Assembly: GCA_021805205.1 (NCBI GenBank)
Contig: JAJZFV010000037.1
Coordinates: 1-64,000 of the forward strand
Direction of reading: 5' to 3'
Length of the DNA stretch: 64,000 nucleotides
Source: Actinomycetes bacterium
GTDB taxonomy: Bacteria > Actinomycetota > Acidimicrobiia > Acidimicrobiales > Acidimicrobiaceae
In this document: positions 1 to 9,060 of the stretch, piece after piece
Layout of the letters: each line of letters begins with the position of its first letter
Position numbering within the stretch: the first letter of the stretch is position 1
Translations under genes and position numbers: made by a program
Notes under the pieces: generated by a model
The model's database searches: none
Seen by the model: only the letters and a program-made list of their open reading frames with translations
Told to the model about the DNA's origin: nothing

Positions 1-2
1 AT

Positions 3-539
3 GCAACAAGTGATGGTCGAGTATTGAAGTTCTTAAATGTGATCGACGAGTACTCTCGCGAATACCTAGCCACCCTCGTAGATCGTTCAATTGACGCAAA
101 GACTGTAGTCGCAGTACTCGATGGGATAGTTGCAAGCAGAGGAACACCAAGCTATATCAGGATGGATAACGGACCAGAGTTCATCTCAAAGGTCATAGAA
201 GAATTCGCATCTGAAATGGGAATTACGCTTTACTTCATCGACCCAGGCTCACCCTGGCAGAACGGAAAGTGTGAGTCGTTCAATGGAAGACTCCGAGACG
301 AGCTTCTGAATGGAGAACTGTTTCTAAGCGTTGAGGAAGCTCAAGTCCTAGCTGACAAATACCTCAAGAGATACAACGAAAGCAGGGCCCATAGTTCACT
401 TGGTTATCTAAGTCCACATGAATTCACAGCTCTTGGACTAACCGACCAGCGGGACATACTACGAGGATCTTCAAAGTGCAGAGAATTTTACGCAACTAGC
501 CACTTTCGGAAAAAGGCCGCAATGGCGACAAGCATATAA
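3..539 (+). mobile_element. IS3-family transposase OrfB, 3' part (integrase core), cut by window edge
   Basis: This is the C-terminal part of the DDE integrase-type transposase of an IS3-family insertion sequence, which would catalyse excision and insertion. The reading frame is open to the left edge (reading [19 protein letters not shown]), so the first TTG at 24 is not the true start. The D of VIDEYSRE, the D of MDNGPEF and the E of [13 protein letters not shown] form the DDE triad, and the tail [18 protein letters not shown] is typical of the family. The gene ends in TAA at 537-539. About 50 bases further on, the G-rich stretch at 574-595 may be the right inverted repeat. I cannot confirm that without the left end. 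Whether the element is intact cannot be judged here. Confidence 0.93.
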
Positions 540-692
540 GATCGACGATGTCGACTTACATAGGGAGTGGATCACCAATAGGGGGCCGTGCACACTCATT
601 GAACCTTGGGGTGGTATTTGGTAAAGAAGACGCTTATGACCGTTATCCTCGCTCGATCAAAGAGGCGACGATCTAGGAGAATCCTGATCTCC

Positions 693-1160
693 CTATATTC
701 CCCAGGCGTGATCGTCGTTGGGGATGGTTATGTCGTAGCGCTCTCCACGAGCTCTCTTTACCATTGAGGCCAAGGTGAAGGTATCAAGGTGATGGCGCAT
801 GTGCGAGCCGACCTCATTCCAAACCTCTAGCAATACACACTGACCCTCGTGTTCGCAGGATCCATTCTCATGAGGCAATCCAAAGTCACCAGCTTGTATC
901 GGTCCATCGACCGCACTTACGATTTGACCTAAAGTGATGCGTTCTGGCGCACGAGCAAGGACGTAGCCACCGCCAACGCCGCGCTTTGATTTAACGATGC
1001 CTGCCCCTTTTAGGGCTAGGAGAATCTGCTCTAGGTATGGTTGCGGCAACCCTGTCCGCTTTGCGACCTCTTGTACTGATGTGGGTCCGGGCTCATCTGC
1101 GTGCAAGGCAAGCGAGAGTAGTGCCCTCGATGCATAATCTCCACGCGTTGAAACTCTCAC
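693..1160 (-). CDS. Rrf2-family transcriptional regulator (IscR/NsrR-like)
   Basis: A winged-helix Rrf2 regulator of about 155 aa. The family senses redox or nitrosative stress, often through an iron-sulfur cluster. The N-terminus VRVSTRGDYASRALL matches the usual family start, so I place the start at GTG 1160 rather than the TTG at 1169. The helix-turn-helix covers roughly residues 25-60, followed by the wing motif KRGVGGGYVL. The cluster-binding loop holds only two cysteines with a CX5C spacing (about C102 and C108). The third cysteine usual in IscR or NsrR is not present at the expected place, so cluster binding may use a non-Cys ligand or be absent. A perfect 14-bp palindrome sits just upstream. 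The target genes are unknown; the neighbour on the other strand is the phosphodiesterase at 1514. Confidence 0.88.
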   Translation of the reverse strand: MRVSTRGDYASRALLSLALHADEPGPTSVQEVAKRTGLPQPYLEQILLALKGAGIVKSKRGVGGGYVLARAPERITLGQIVSAVDGPIQAGDFGLPHENGSCEHEGQCVLLEVWNEVGSHMRHHLDTFTLASMVKRARGERYDITIPNDDHAWGI

Positions 1161-1169
1161 ACATGCCAA

Positions 1170-1513
1170 TCTAGTTGCTCGTTTATGTCATGACATATCG
1201 AACTAGATCCGAATAATAGTAATTCTTATCACTTGAGTTGTCTTTCCATAACTGATCTGTCTCAAAGCGCTACTTTGCCTCTTTGTGCGCATATTGAAAG
1301 GGGTGTGCAAATGTGACTTCAAGGTATGGAGTTACTCTGAGGGACACCCGCTATATCTAACCTCGCACTGCTAGAGAAATAGGTCACAGTCCAAAGTTTA
1401 ATAAGATTTCCTGAGGTGTCGATGGATCAAGGGAGGGGCTGCGTTATGGTATCTTGTTTATGTTGGCTAATCGAACGCAACGATGCGTTTAGGGAAGGTA
1501 ACAAACTTTAAGG
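1170..1513. other. divergent intergenic region
   Basis: This 344-base spacer separates the minus-strand Rrf2 gene from the plus-strand phosphodiesterase and should hold both promoters. It contains the 14-bp palindrome at 1184-1197 and a small inverted repeat, AACGCA with a 4-base loop then TGCGTT, at 1474-1489 close to the phosphodiesterase start. I see no gene in it. Confidence 0.5.
1184..1197. promoter_or_regulatory. perfect 14-bp palindrome, candidate Rrf2 operator
   Basis: TATGTCATGACATA is identical to its reverse complement and lies about 24 bases upstream of the GTG start of the Rrf2 regulator gene. The position suits an autoregulatory operator. The assignment to this regulator is inference from position and symmetry only. 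Confidence 0.5.
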
Positions 1514-2704
1514 ATGAGAACCCCCAAGCCAGATTACGAAAACGGCTGCATATCGAATGTGATTGCTGCGACATCGTTGGCATTAGCCAAAAATAGAGGT
1601 GGCTACGACTGGCCCACAACCGACAGCCTTGAAGAGACCATCGCGGAGAGCGACTCTACTTATTCGTTTGACTGTTCTGAGTGGCTTCCCCGAAGCGTAG
1701 TGGAATCGAATCAGGTTGTAGTTTTAGTCGTGGACGGCTTAGGTGCGCTGCAACTGAGCCAACACTTAGGCCACCTCCCCAATATCTCCAAGCTGCGTGG
1801 TGGGGTAATCGATTCTGTTGCTCCAACTACAACTGCTACAGCGCTGACGTCTATCGCCACCGGTAAGGCGCCAATCAACCACGGAATCATCGGATATCGC
1901 ATCAACATTCCCGATGGCCATATTATGAATACCCTCACCTGGCGTTGCGATGGATTGGATGGACAGAGCGGTCCCGATCCATCGAGTATTTCTCTGTCAC
2001 GTAGTTTTTTTGACCTTGATGTAGCGGTTATCTCGAAGATCATCTTCAAGGACACATACTTCTCTAAAGCCTATTTGGGAGATAGAAACTTTCGATTTTT
2101 TCGAACAATCTCCTCCATGGTGGGCGAGATTCGAAGCTCTCTTCTAGGTGGAGCCCCACTGGTCTACAGCTACTACGAGGGAGTAGATAACGTAGCGCAT
2201 GAATTTGGCCTCGGCGACTACTACTCCATGGAGTTGGAGTTTTTGGACTTCTACGTCGGCGAGATCATGAGGGTCCTTCCCAAGGGGGCGTCGCTATTAA
2301 TAACCGCTGACCACGGTCAAGTAGAGATACCTGATAAGCCAATTCGAATGGACGACTTCGTCCTGGACCGCACCACTCGAATGAGTGGCGAAGGTAGATT
2401 CCGCTGGCTTCATTGTGACAGCTCTCAGATAGAAGCTTTATATCAGTGCACTAGCGACCTCTATGGTGAAGTTGGATGGGTGATAACCAAAGAGGAGGCT
2501 CTGGAAGATGGACTCTTTGGGAATGGTGCTCAAAGAAATCGCGATGTGGTTGCGTCGCGCTTGGGTGACGTTGCACTTCTTGCCCGTGGCGACGTCGCTT
2601 TTTATGATCCACTTGAAACTGGTCCGATGGAGTTGATCTGTCGTCACGGATCTCTTACAGATGCCGAGTTGAAGGTACCTCTTATCGGTTATCTGGCGGA
2701 TTAG
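1514..2704 (+). CDS. alkaline-phosphatase-superfamily phosphodiesterase / nucleotide pyrophosphatase
   Basis: A 396-aa metalloenzyme of the type I phosphodiesterase/nucleotide pyrophosphatase (alkaline phosphatase) superfamily, which hydrolyses phosphodiester or pyrophosphate bonds with two metal ions. The metal site is visible in order: VVLVVDGLG (first Asp, about residue 75), TTTATALTSIATG (the nucleophile Thr in the SVAPTTT region), YYEGVDNVAHEFG, and LLITADHGQVE with a final RHGSLT. No clear signal peptide is seen, so a cytosolic location is likely. The gene ends 75 bases before the proteasome activator gene. The substrate cannot be deduced; related actinobacterial proteins are annotated simply as alkaline phosphatase family protein. 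Confidence 0.85.
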   Translation: MRTPKPDYENGCISNVIAATSLALAKNRGGYDWPTTDSLEETIAESDSTYSFDCSEWLPRSVVESNQVVVLVVDGLGALQLSQHLGHLPNISKLRGGVIDSVAPTTTATALTSIATGKAPINHGIIGYRINIPDGHIMNTLTWRCDGLDGQSGPDPSSISLSRSFFDLDVAVISKIIFKDTYFSKAYLGDRNFRFFRTISSMVGEIRSSLLGGAPLVYSYYEGVDNVAHEFGLGDYYSMELEFLDFYVGEIMRVLPKGASLLITADHGQVEIPDKPIRMDDFVLDRTTRMSGEGRFRWLHCDSSQIEALYQCTSDLYGEVGWVITKEEALEDGLFGNGAQRNRDVVASRLGDVALLARGDVAFYDPLETGPMELICRHGSLTDAELKVPLIGYLAD

Positions 2705-2778
2705 AGGCTGATCGCTACTCCATTGTGGACAAGGCAGTGAGGCAAATAGCCGTTCTGACTTCTAGATTGTAAGGCGTT

Positions 2779-3273
2779 ATGAGTGACGAACTGAATTCAA
2801 AGTTAATTCCAATCTCTGCTCCCGAAGGAGATGCAGGGGACGATTCGAATAGTGACAGTGAAGAGTCGGGAGAAGGAATCTCCTCTCCAGCTAAGGTTCT
2901 TCGGGTCGGAACAATGGCCAAGACCCTTCTCGAGGAGTTGCGAACTCTGAACTTAGACGATCCGGCGAGGGCACGGCTCAAGGAGATATATTCGAGTTCT
3001 GTATTAGAGTTGAAGAGTGCCTTAGATAAAGGCCTCGCCGATGAACTCGATCGGATCTCGCTACCGTTTGTAACCGCTGACGATTTAACTGGTCCAGAGT
3101 TAATCATTGCTCATGCTCAACTCGTCGGATGGCTCGAGGGCCTCTTTCACGGTATTCAGGCGATGCTCTTTGCGCAGCAGGCCCAGGCCCGCAGCCAGAT
3201 TGAAGAGCTACGACGTAGGGGTCTACCAAGTGCGCCGAGTGAAGACGGAGCAAGGCCGGGGACATACCTCTAG
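2779..3273 (+). CDS. bpa: bacterial proteasome activator Bpa/PafE family (DUF2587)
   Basis: A 164-aa protein of the ATP-independent ring activator family of the actinobacterial 20S proteasome (Bpa/PafE, mycobacterial Rv3780 type). In that family a four-helix bundle forms a dodecameric ring and the C-terminal tail docks into the proteasome alpha ring. Here an acidic N-terminal region (residues 10-40) precedes a helical core containing GPELIIAHAQLVGWLEGLFHG and QAQARSQIEELRRRGLP, both characteristic. The tail ends PGTYL, where the family usually ends in GQYL. The docking Tyr-Leu is kept but the Gln is replaced by Thr. Its presence implies proteasome genes elsewhere in the genome. ATG 2779 is the evident start. 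Confidence 0.9.
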   Translation: MSDELNSKLIPISAPEGDAGDDSNSDSEESGEGISSPAKVLRVGTMAKTLLEELRTLNLDDPARARLKEIYSSSVLELKSALDKGLADELDRISLPFVTADDLTGPELIIAHAQLVGWLEGLFHGIQAMLFAQQAQARSQIEELRRRGLPSAPSEDGARPGTYL

Positions 3274-3340
3274 GGCTCGGTAGAAAGTCTCATTTTAGCG
3301 AGGCGTTTAGTTATTCTTTGATAGATGTTGGGAGTGGCAG

Positions 3341-3817
3341 ATGAAGATCGCAGTGGGTTCTGACCACGCCGGTTTTGAATTGAAGGGCGCGATTATTAGC
3401 CATCTCAAGCAAAACGGCTACGAGGTTATAGATCACGGAACCTTCACCCCTGATCCAATCGACTATCCGCAGATCTGCGCATCAGTTGCGAGAACCATTC
3501 GTGATGGTGGCTGTGACTTTGGCGTAGTGCTGGGTGGTTCGGGCCAAGGTGAGCAGCTAGCCGCCAATAAAGTAATTGGAGCTCGGGCGGCGCTATGCCC
3601 GGACGAGTTTACTGCGAGGTTGGCTCGAGCTCACAACAACGCCAACATTATCTCCATGGGTGCTCGGATTGTTGCCGAGGAGTATGCCATAGCGATCTTG
3701 GAGGTCTTTTTGAATACACCCTTTGAAGGTGGTCGCCATGAGGCGCGGCTGGCAAAGTTGCATCAAATTGAAGTAGATGAGGCTCGCACCTTCGTGGGTG
3801 GTGACGGGGGAGCTTAG
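3341..3817 (+). CDS. rpiB: ribose-5-phosphate isomerase B
   Basis: RpiB interconverts ribose 5-phosphate and ribulose 5-phosphate in the non-oxidative pentose phosphate pathway. The 158-aa protein starts MKIAVGSDHAGFELK, with the phosphate-binding SDHAG motif, and has the active-site loop VVLGGSGQGEQLAANK. In place of the Cys of the E. coli enzyme it carries Glu (E71) as presumed base, as in mycobacterial RpiB. HNNANIISMGARI completes the sugar-phosphate site. A Shine-Dalgarno-like GGGAG lies just before ATG 3341. The next reading frame overlaps its 3' end, which suggests co-transcription with the hydrolase. Confidence 0.95.
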   Translation: MKIAVGSDHAGFELKGAIISHLKQNGYEVIDHGTFTPDPIDYPQICASVARTIRDGGCDFGVVLGGSGQGEQLAANKVIGARAALCPDEFTARLARAHNNANIISMGARIVAEEYAIAILEVFLNTPFEGGRHEARLAKLHQIEVDEARTFVGGDGGA

Positions 3818-3824
3818 CTTTAAA

Positions 3825-4925
3825 GTGCCATCTCAGTCCTCCCGGGATCAACCATCAGCTCAAAGAGTTCTTCCTCCGCGTCGTCATCGTCTTATAAGGT
3901 CGACGCTCATATTTCTTGCGATTGTCATCATTGGTGTCATCGGGATAGTTTCACTTTCGCCCTCGCCATCGGTGACGACTACAATTTCTGGCGGCTCGAA
4001 TACAACTTCAACTACCGTTCCGCCTACCACCACGACAGTTGCATTGCCTGGTACCGTCCAAGGTGCAAGCCTATATGGGGTACAGAGCGACACCATGTCG
4101 ATATCGGAGGCCAACACCAACCTTTGCCTACCAAATGGGCAGGGGGGAACGCTCTGTGGTCCGCGAACGATAACGGTTGGGGTCTACTATCCCTATATCG
4201 CAAATGCCGCCAACCAAACTCCATATCGAGGCAACGATCGACTCCCCTTAGTCCTCTTTGCGCCGGGCTTTAATGAGCCCTACACCACTTATCTTCCACT
4301 AATCAACTCCTTGGTAGGTGATGGTTTTGTCGTTGCAGGTATAAATTTTCCGCTCAATACTCCATCGTCGCCAGGGGGTCCCAACGAGGCGGACATCGTC
4401 AATCAACCCAGCGACATGACCTATGCCCTTACTCAATTAATCGACGATGAGCAGAGTCCAACTTCGGCACTCTATGGACTCTTCGATCCTGCCAAAGTGG
4501 TGGCAACCGGACAGAGTGACGGCGGCGATACAGTGCTTGCTTTAGCTGATAACTCGTGCTGCCGCGATAAGAGAATCGATGCAGTTATCGTCTTTTCGGG
4601 TGCAGAGTTGAGCTCTTACAAAGGAACCTACTTCTCGGGGACGACGATTCCGATTTTGGTGATTCAAGGCACTAACGACGTAATAAATGTTCCAGCAGAT
4701 TCGGATCAGATCTATAGTGGCGCAAATACCCCAAAGTACTATCTGCACCTAATCGGTGCGGATCACCTCACCCCTTATACCTCGAATGACCAGTACCTAC
4801 AGGTTGTAAATAACGTCTCAGCTGACTTTATAGATGGCTATATTCTCGGTCAAACCAGCGCCCTTACTAAGATGATAAGCGACGGCACGGTGGCAGGTGT
4901 TGCATCGATCGACAATAGTCCATAG
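3825..4925 (+). CDS. membrane-anchored or secreted alpha/beta hydrolase
   Basis: An alpha/beta-hydrolase of roughly 366 aa with an N-terminal hydrophobic segment (STLIFLAIVIIGVIGIVSL) followed by a Ser/Thr-rich linker (TTTISGGSNTTSTTVPPTTT), so the catalytic part is probably outside the membrane. The nucleophile elbow is GQSDGG, with acid GTNDVINVP and a histidine in GADHLTPY. This is the arrangement seen in dienelactone-hydrolase and cutinase-like esterases. The frame is open from ATG 3777, inside rpiB. A GTG at 3825, just after the rpiB stop, is a more economical start and was used here, but no convincing ribosome binding site decides it. Substrate unknown. Confidence 0.82.
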   Translation: MPSQSSRDQPSAQRVLPPRRHRLIRSTLIFLAIVIIGVIGIVSLSPSPSVTTTISGGSNTTSTTVPPTTTTVALPGTVQGASLYGVQSDTMSISEANTNLCLPNGQGGTLCGPRTITVGVYYPYIANAANQTPYRGNDRLPLVLFAPGFNEPYTTYLPLINSLVGDGFVVAGINFPLNTPSSPGGPNEADIVNQPSDMTYALTQLIDDEQSPTSALYGLFDPAKVVATGQSDGGDTVLALADNSCCRDKRIDAVIVFSGAELSSYKGTYFSGTTIPILVIQGTNDVINVPADSDQIYSGANTPKYYLHLIGADHLTPYTSNDQYLQVVNNVSADFIDGYILGQTSALTKMISDGTVAGVASIDNSP

Positions 4926-5142
4926 GCGCCTGAGCAGTTTTATTGAGTACCGAGGTCGGCCCTTGTAATGCGATGGGGTAACCCTTGCGATTGTTTGTAA
5001 CTACCTCCGGGGCGGACAATCTCCTGGTTCGAATCATCTTCGGCTCAATACTTTATTTCACTGGTTTGAAAGTTCCTCTAGCACCGCCTAGTTATCTGTT
5101 GTCGCTATCGGTGGTAGAGTCAGATTAGGAAAAAGGTGAGAT

Positions 5143-6363
5143 ATGAGTGATGCATTCAACTGGCGAATAGGGGAAGATCTTTCTAAGGTTCGCAAGGGGG
5201 GTGCTAACGATCCACGAGTGGTGATAAAAGATATCCTCGATCTAGAGAGCATCGTGACTACCGTTGGTTCTCGTCTGATAGCGAGTCGGGGCGTCAAAGC
5301 TTCTACTGATGCTGCGAGCTTGGATTACATGGTCGATCGCGGCGTGACGATAGTGGGAAAGTCGAACTTGGTCGAGCTTGCCTTTGGAACCCAGGGAATT
5401 AACCCTTGGTATGGAACGCCTCTGAATCCAATTGACCCCACCCTGATACCAGGGGGTTCTTCTTCTGGTTCGGCCGTTGCCGCCGCAATTGGAGCCTGCG
5501 ACTTTGCCATTGGCACCGACTCAGGTGGCTCAATTAGAGTTCCCGCGGCGTGCTGTGGAATCTATGGCCTAAAGACTACTTGGGGGAGGATCTCGACCAA
5601 GGGATGCTATCCATTGGCGCCAAGTCTCGACACCGTCGGCCCCCTTGCCTCAACTATAGAGGGGATTGAGTTAGCCTGGTCCTACCTCGTAGTTGACATC
5701 CTTGACGTCAGCCTCGATGTCGAAAGGGCCAAAGTAGCAGTTTTAGAGGAGTTTCTCAATCCGGCAACAGCGGTTATGGTTGAGGCCTTCTTTGCCTCTT
5801 CGGGGTTGGGTTATGAACTAAAGGGTGGCCTCGATCGGGCATCGATCCATCGAAGTGCAACAGAACTTCTAGTTGCTGAGGCACTTTCAATCAATGAACC
5901 CCTTTTACAAGAGGGGCATCGACTCGATCCAATGGTTTGTAGGCGCTTGATTGCAGCTCACCAAAGTGAAGCTTCAATCTCTGCCGCCCTTGAAGAGCGC
6001 CACCACTTTAGCCACTTTATAGAGTCGCTCTTCGACGAGTTCAACTTTATCGTTGTGCCTACTCTAAATCATCGAGTCCCCACGATTCAAAAGGCCTACG
6101 ATGAGATATTGAATCTAAATACCCTTCCCTTTAACTTTGCAATGTTGCCGGCGATAAGCGTACCAGTATCTAAAAGTGTCGACGATGAGATCTGGAATTG
6201 GGTCGATGGAAAGCTGGCAAGTGCAGAGATCTCGATCGATGATTTAGGTGGACGAGAGAGGTGGCAGACGCCATTCTCACTCCAAATAGTTGCTCCATTT
6301 GGAAAAGAAGAGGCTTTGATCGCATACGCCAAAGCACTATCTAAAAAGGGAGTGTTGCGATAG
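5143..6363 (+). CDS. amidase-signature family amidase
   Basis: A 406-aa amidase-signature enzyme, the family that contains GatA, fatty-acid amide hydrolase and many acylamide hydrolases. The Ser-cisSer-Lys triad is visible: Lys29 in RVVIKDILD, the serines of PGGSSSGSAVAA (about 104-112), and nucleophile Ser130 in TDSGGSIRVPAA. The protein is shorter than the usual 450-500 aa, mostly because the N-terminal helical lead is short. GatA itself is unlikely, as no gatC or gatB lies nearby. A good ribosome binding site, AAAGGTG, precedes ATG 5143. It converges on the minus-strand mycofactocin-locus SDR gene. Substrate unknown. Confidence 0.85.
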   Translation: MSDAFNWRIGEDLSKVRKGGANDPRVVIKDILDLESIVTTVGSRLIASRGVKASTDAASLDYMVDRGVTIVGKSNLVELAFGTQGINPWYGTPLNPIDPTLIPGGSSSGSAVAAAIGACDFAIGTDSGGSIRVPAACCGIYGLKTTWGRISTKGCYPLAPSLDTVGPLASTIEGIELAWSYLVVDILDVSLDVERAKVAVLEEFLNPATAVMVEAFFASSGLGYELKGGLDRASIHRSATELLVAEALSINEPLLQEGHRLDPMVCRRLIAAHQSEASISAALEERHHFSHFIESLFDEFNFIVVPTLNHRVPTIQKAYDEILNLNTLPFNFAMLPAISVPVSKSVDDEIWNWVDGKLASAEISIDDLGGRERWQTPFSLQIVAPFGKEEALIAYAKALSKKGVLR

Positions 6364-6442
6364 GCAGTCGCAAGGTTCACCTACCCCTGCGACGGATATG
6401 TCTTAAATTATCTTGGCGCTAGTTAGCGCAGTTGTGAGAGGT

Positions 6443-7255
6443 CTAACTGCGTACCATCCCACCGTCGATCACCAACTCTGAGGCTACCATTGATGGATTT
6501 TGATGAAGCGATAGTATCGCTTGAGCTACTTCATCTGCCTCGATGATCCTTTTGCTAAGGTGATGGGTGGCAAATTCGTCGCTGCTGCTGAGGCCATAGA
6601 GGTCGCTTGAGGCGTCTAGCATCGCGCCGCGAGTTGAACCAGGGGCAACGATGTTTAGCCGGATCTCTATATCACTCAATTCAACTGCGGCTACCATAAG
6701 GTAGCTTCTAAGTCCCCCCTTTGCCGCAGAGTAAGATGCAAGACCGCGTAGCGCTTTGATCGAGGCGACTGAGGTGAGGGCAACTATGGATCTAGAGAAG
6801 GGGTTGGACCAGGGATCAGTAGTTAGGTAGGGGACAAATGCAGTTATGCAGTTGTGAACCGCGGTGAGGTTATTCGTAACGGCTTCGACTATTTCAGTAT
6901 CCGATAACTCGAGGAAGTTTCGGCCTCCATCGATAGCCCCAACGGTTATCGATAGTGTATCAATTGGCCCGTATTGGGCATTTATCTCTTGGGCGCATAT
7001 AGCTGTTGCCTTAGCATCTCGAAGGTCGACACCAAATGCGCTATATTCAGAGCTGAGGATCGATCCACTTTTGTAGACTCCTAGGTCAGATGGCTCCGGA
7101 AAATCTAGTACCACCACTTTGTGATCGAGGATCGAGAGTTGTTGTGCTACTTCTTTGCCGATACCGCGACCACCGCCGGCCACTATAGAGACCTTCTTGC
7201 GATCTATAATCCCAGTCAATCTGTCACCGTTATCTACAACTAGAGGGTCGGCCAT
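6443..7255 (-). CDS. SDR-family oxidoreductase of the mycofactocin locus
   Basis: A 270-aa short-chain dehydrogenase. The nucleotide-binding glycine motif is AGGGRGIG (residues 26-33), catalytic Ser162 is in LTSVAS and the YxxxK pair is Tyr175/Lys179 (ASYSAAKGG). The usual NAG motif is replaced by VGA. Its start overlaps the mftE gene by 16 bases, so it is translated in the same operon as MftE and ETF beta. Mycofactocin loci often carry SDRs thought to use a non-exchanged nicotinamide re-oxidised through mycofactocin. Placing this SDR in that class is inference from position. About 16 residues precede the Rossmann strand, slightly longer than usual. Confidence 0.85.
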   Translation of the reverse strand: MADPLVVDNGDRLTGIIDRKKVSIVAGGGRGIGKEVAQQLSILDHKVVVLDFPEPSDLGVYKSGSILSSEYSAFGVDLRDAKATAICAQEINAQYGPIDTLSITVGAIDGGRNFLELSDTEIVEAVTNNLTAVHNCITAFVPYLTTDPWSNPFSRSIVALTSVASIKALRGLASYSAAKGGLRSYLMVAAVELSDIEIRLNIVAPGSTRGAMLDASSDLYGLSSSDEFATHHLSKRIIEADEVAQAILSLHQNPSMVASELVIDGGMVRS

Positions 7256-8016
7256 GCTACCGGTGCGTGGATTACCGTAGCGTAAAAGCCATCGAAGTGT
7301 TCTACTAGCGAGTTGCTAAAGGCACCCAAGATCGCCGCCCCCTCCTCTTGGTTGGAACCTGTTGGGTCTCCTATTACGCCGTTAGTCGAGACCGCCTTGA
7401 CGCCGTAGTTGATCATATGGGGGAGAATCTGCTCGAAGTTACTGCTTCCTCCGGACTCTGCCCTATCGAGGTGCACCATATCTGGGGCGAGCGCCATCAT
7501 CGCTGAGGTCTCGGTTCTGCCAGCGTGAAGGTCGGGATGCTCTAATCCCCTGGCTTCGTCTGGTCCACTCCAGCGAAGTGCCGCTTGACGCAGGACCTCT
7601 TGGGTGGGCCACCAAGCTGTGACTCTGCGTTTTTCACCCTTTAGAATTTCTATCCCCCTTGCCATTGCTATGACGTTTCCACCGTGGGCGGTGATAAAAA
7701 GAGTGCCAGCAAAGCGGGAGGCGGATCTCCCAAGCTCTACCACCATAGAGGTCAATACCTCATTTCCAATGGAGAGGGTTCCAGGAAAATGTATGTGCTC
7801 GTGCGATGCACCTATGGTTATCGGAGGGGCCAAGATCGATTTGTCGGGTCGCCTCTGAGCGAGCACCTCTGCCAAAGCGTTAGTGATTATTGAATCGGTG
7901 AGAACTGGCAGGTGCGGACCGTGTTGCTCGGTAGAGCCGATTGGAATTATCAGTACAGAGGACTTCTCTACCTCCTCTACTTCGGGGTAGGTCATCGAGG
8001 TTAAGTGTCTCAACAT
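7240..8016 (-). CDS. mftE: mycofactocin precursor peptidase MftE (creatininase family)
   Basis: MftE is the creatininase-fold metallopeptidase that cleaves the modified MftA peptide to release the C-terminal Val-Tyr-derived AHDP. The 258-aa protein has the metal-binding pattern of the family: Glu30 and His32 in IGSTEQHGPH, Asp41, the histidine in FITAHGGNV and the glutamate in HAGRTETSAMM. The start ATG follows directly after the ETF beta stop codon, and the AGGAGG ribosome binding site lies inside the end of that gene, so translation is tightly coupled. It sits about 10 kb from mftABC, with two flavoenzymes and an ETF system in between, unlike the compact mycobacterial order. Confidence 0.9.
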   Translation of the reverse strand: MLRHLTSMTYPEVEEVEKSSVLIIPIGSTEQHGPHLPVLTDSIITNALAEVLAQRRPDKSILAPPITIGASHEHIHFPGTLSIGNEVLTSMVVELGRSASRFAGTLFITAHGGNVIAMARGIEILKGEKRRVTAWWPTQEVLRQAALRWSGPDEARGLEHPDLHAGRTETSAMMALAPDMVHLDRAESGGSSNFEQILPHMINYGVKAVSTNGVIGDPTGSNQEEGAAILGAFSNSLVEHFDGFYATVIHAPVAWPTL

Positions 8017-8811
8017 CTACCTCCTGATCTCGTCGATCTTCTCGAGGATAAGGCTAGCACCATCTTTGGGGTCGATAGCGGTAACGACTTTTGAGCGCTT
8101 GGGTGCTCCCTCCATCAGTTGATCCCTGCGAACTGATGCACTTTGGGCCACCGGAATACTTCGAATTGACGGTCTTATGTACTTCTCCACCGATGTGATC
8201 TCAACTGGCACTGAAATCGCATCGCCAATCGAAGTAGTGACCAATGCAACCTCCATGGCTCTAGCTGCTATCTCATCGGAGACTTTTGGCCGAAGCTCGC
8301 TCGAATTAGGTGTCATAGCGGCAAATGTCTGTCGCTTGCTGACAAGGATGATCTCGGATGAGGCGAGTTTCTGAGTGATATGGATCTGGTTACTCTCAAC
8401 CGATAGGGTAGAGACATTTGCAATGTACTCATAGCCCAAAATTGAGCTAGCGACGGGGGAGGGATCGATCACATTTAATCCTTGGGGATACTGCGGTATC
8501 AAGGTAAGTCCAGCGCCTAGGAATTGAACGGCGGATATGACTTCAGCAACTCCCCAAGAAGAGGTGCGATTCGATAAGGCACTGGCGTCGACGCAGATGG
8601 CGTCAGAGAAGCCATAAGCGCGACAGTAGGCGATCAGATTGCGGTCAATCTCGTCGCCAACGAGGACCACAGATGCTCTTTTGACCCTCGACTCTTTTAC
8701 CATCCGGGCTCCGACCAACATAACGTTGAGCTCACTCGGTGAAAGTCGGGTGAGTCTACTCCAGTCGCCTCCATCTCTTCGCTTACGATAGAGAACGGCC
8801 GCTAGATCCAA
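8017..8811 (-). CDS. electron transfer flavoprotein beta subunit, mycofactocin-associated (divergent EtfB/FixA)
   Basis: A 264-aa divergent ETF beta subunit. ETF carries electrons from flavin dehydrogenases to a membrane quinone oxidoreductase. The typical adenine-nucleotide fold is seen in ASVVLVGDEIDRNLIAYCRA and GFSDAICVDASAL; NVIDPSPVASSILGYEYIANV corresponds to the family's glycine-rich AMP-site segment. Similarity to canonical EtfB is modest, in keeping with a specialised subfamily found in mycofactocin loci. Start TTG 8811 has a strong ribosome binding site, GAGGAG. A gap of 249 bases separates it from the DUF2419 gene upstream, so it may have its own promoter; it is fused in expression with mftE downstream. 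Confidence 0.8.
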   Translation of the reverse strand: MDLAAVLYRKRRDGGDWSRLTRLSPSELNVMLVGARMVKESRVKRASVVLVGDEIDRNLIAYCRAYGFSDAICVDASALSNRTSSWGVAEVISAVQFLGAGLTLIPQYPQGLNVIDPSPVASSILGYEYIANVSTLSVESNQIHITQKLASSEIILVSKRQTFAAMTPNSSELRPKVSDEIAARAMEVALVTTSIGDAISVPVEITSVEKYIRPSIRSIPVAQSASVRRDQLMEGAPKRSKVVTAIDPKDGASLILEKIDEIRR

Positions 8812-9060
8812 TTGGACTCCTCTGATTAATACTTTCCTGAATTTAATTTACTTGATTGGGATATTCGATGTTTTGATACTCTCGCCCTTTAAGGAGTGGG
8901 ACGGGAAATCTCGATAATGTTAATTGCAATTTAGAGGTTTAGATGCTTTCTCGTAGACCAATTGATCTCAAACTTCCCTATGAAAGGGCGAATTGGTCCA
9001 CATGAAGGTCAATAGAGCCAAAATTCTCAACCAGCCATAGATCCCAAGGTGTCAGTTCGC

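Noticed and set aside
5010-5045. GGTTCGAATC resembling a tRNA T-loop
   Set aside because: The flanking bases do not form a T-stem and no acceptor or anticodon arms fit.
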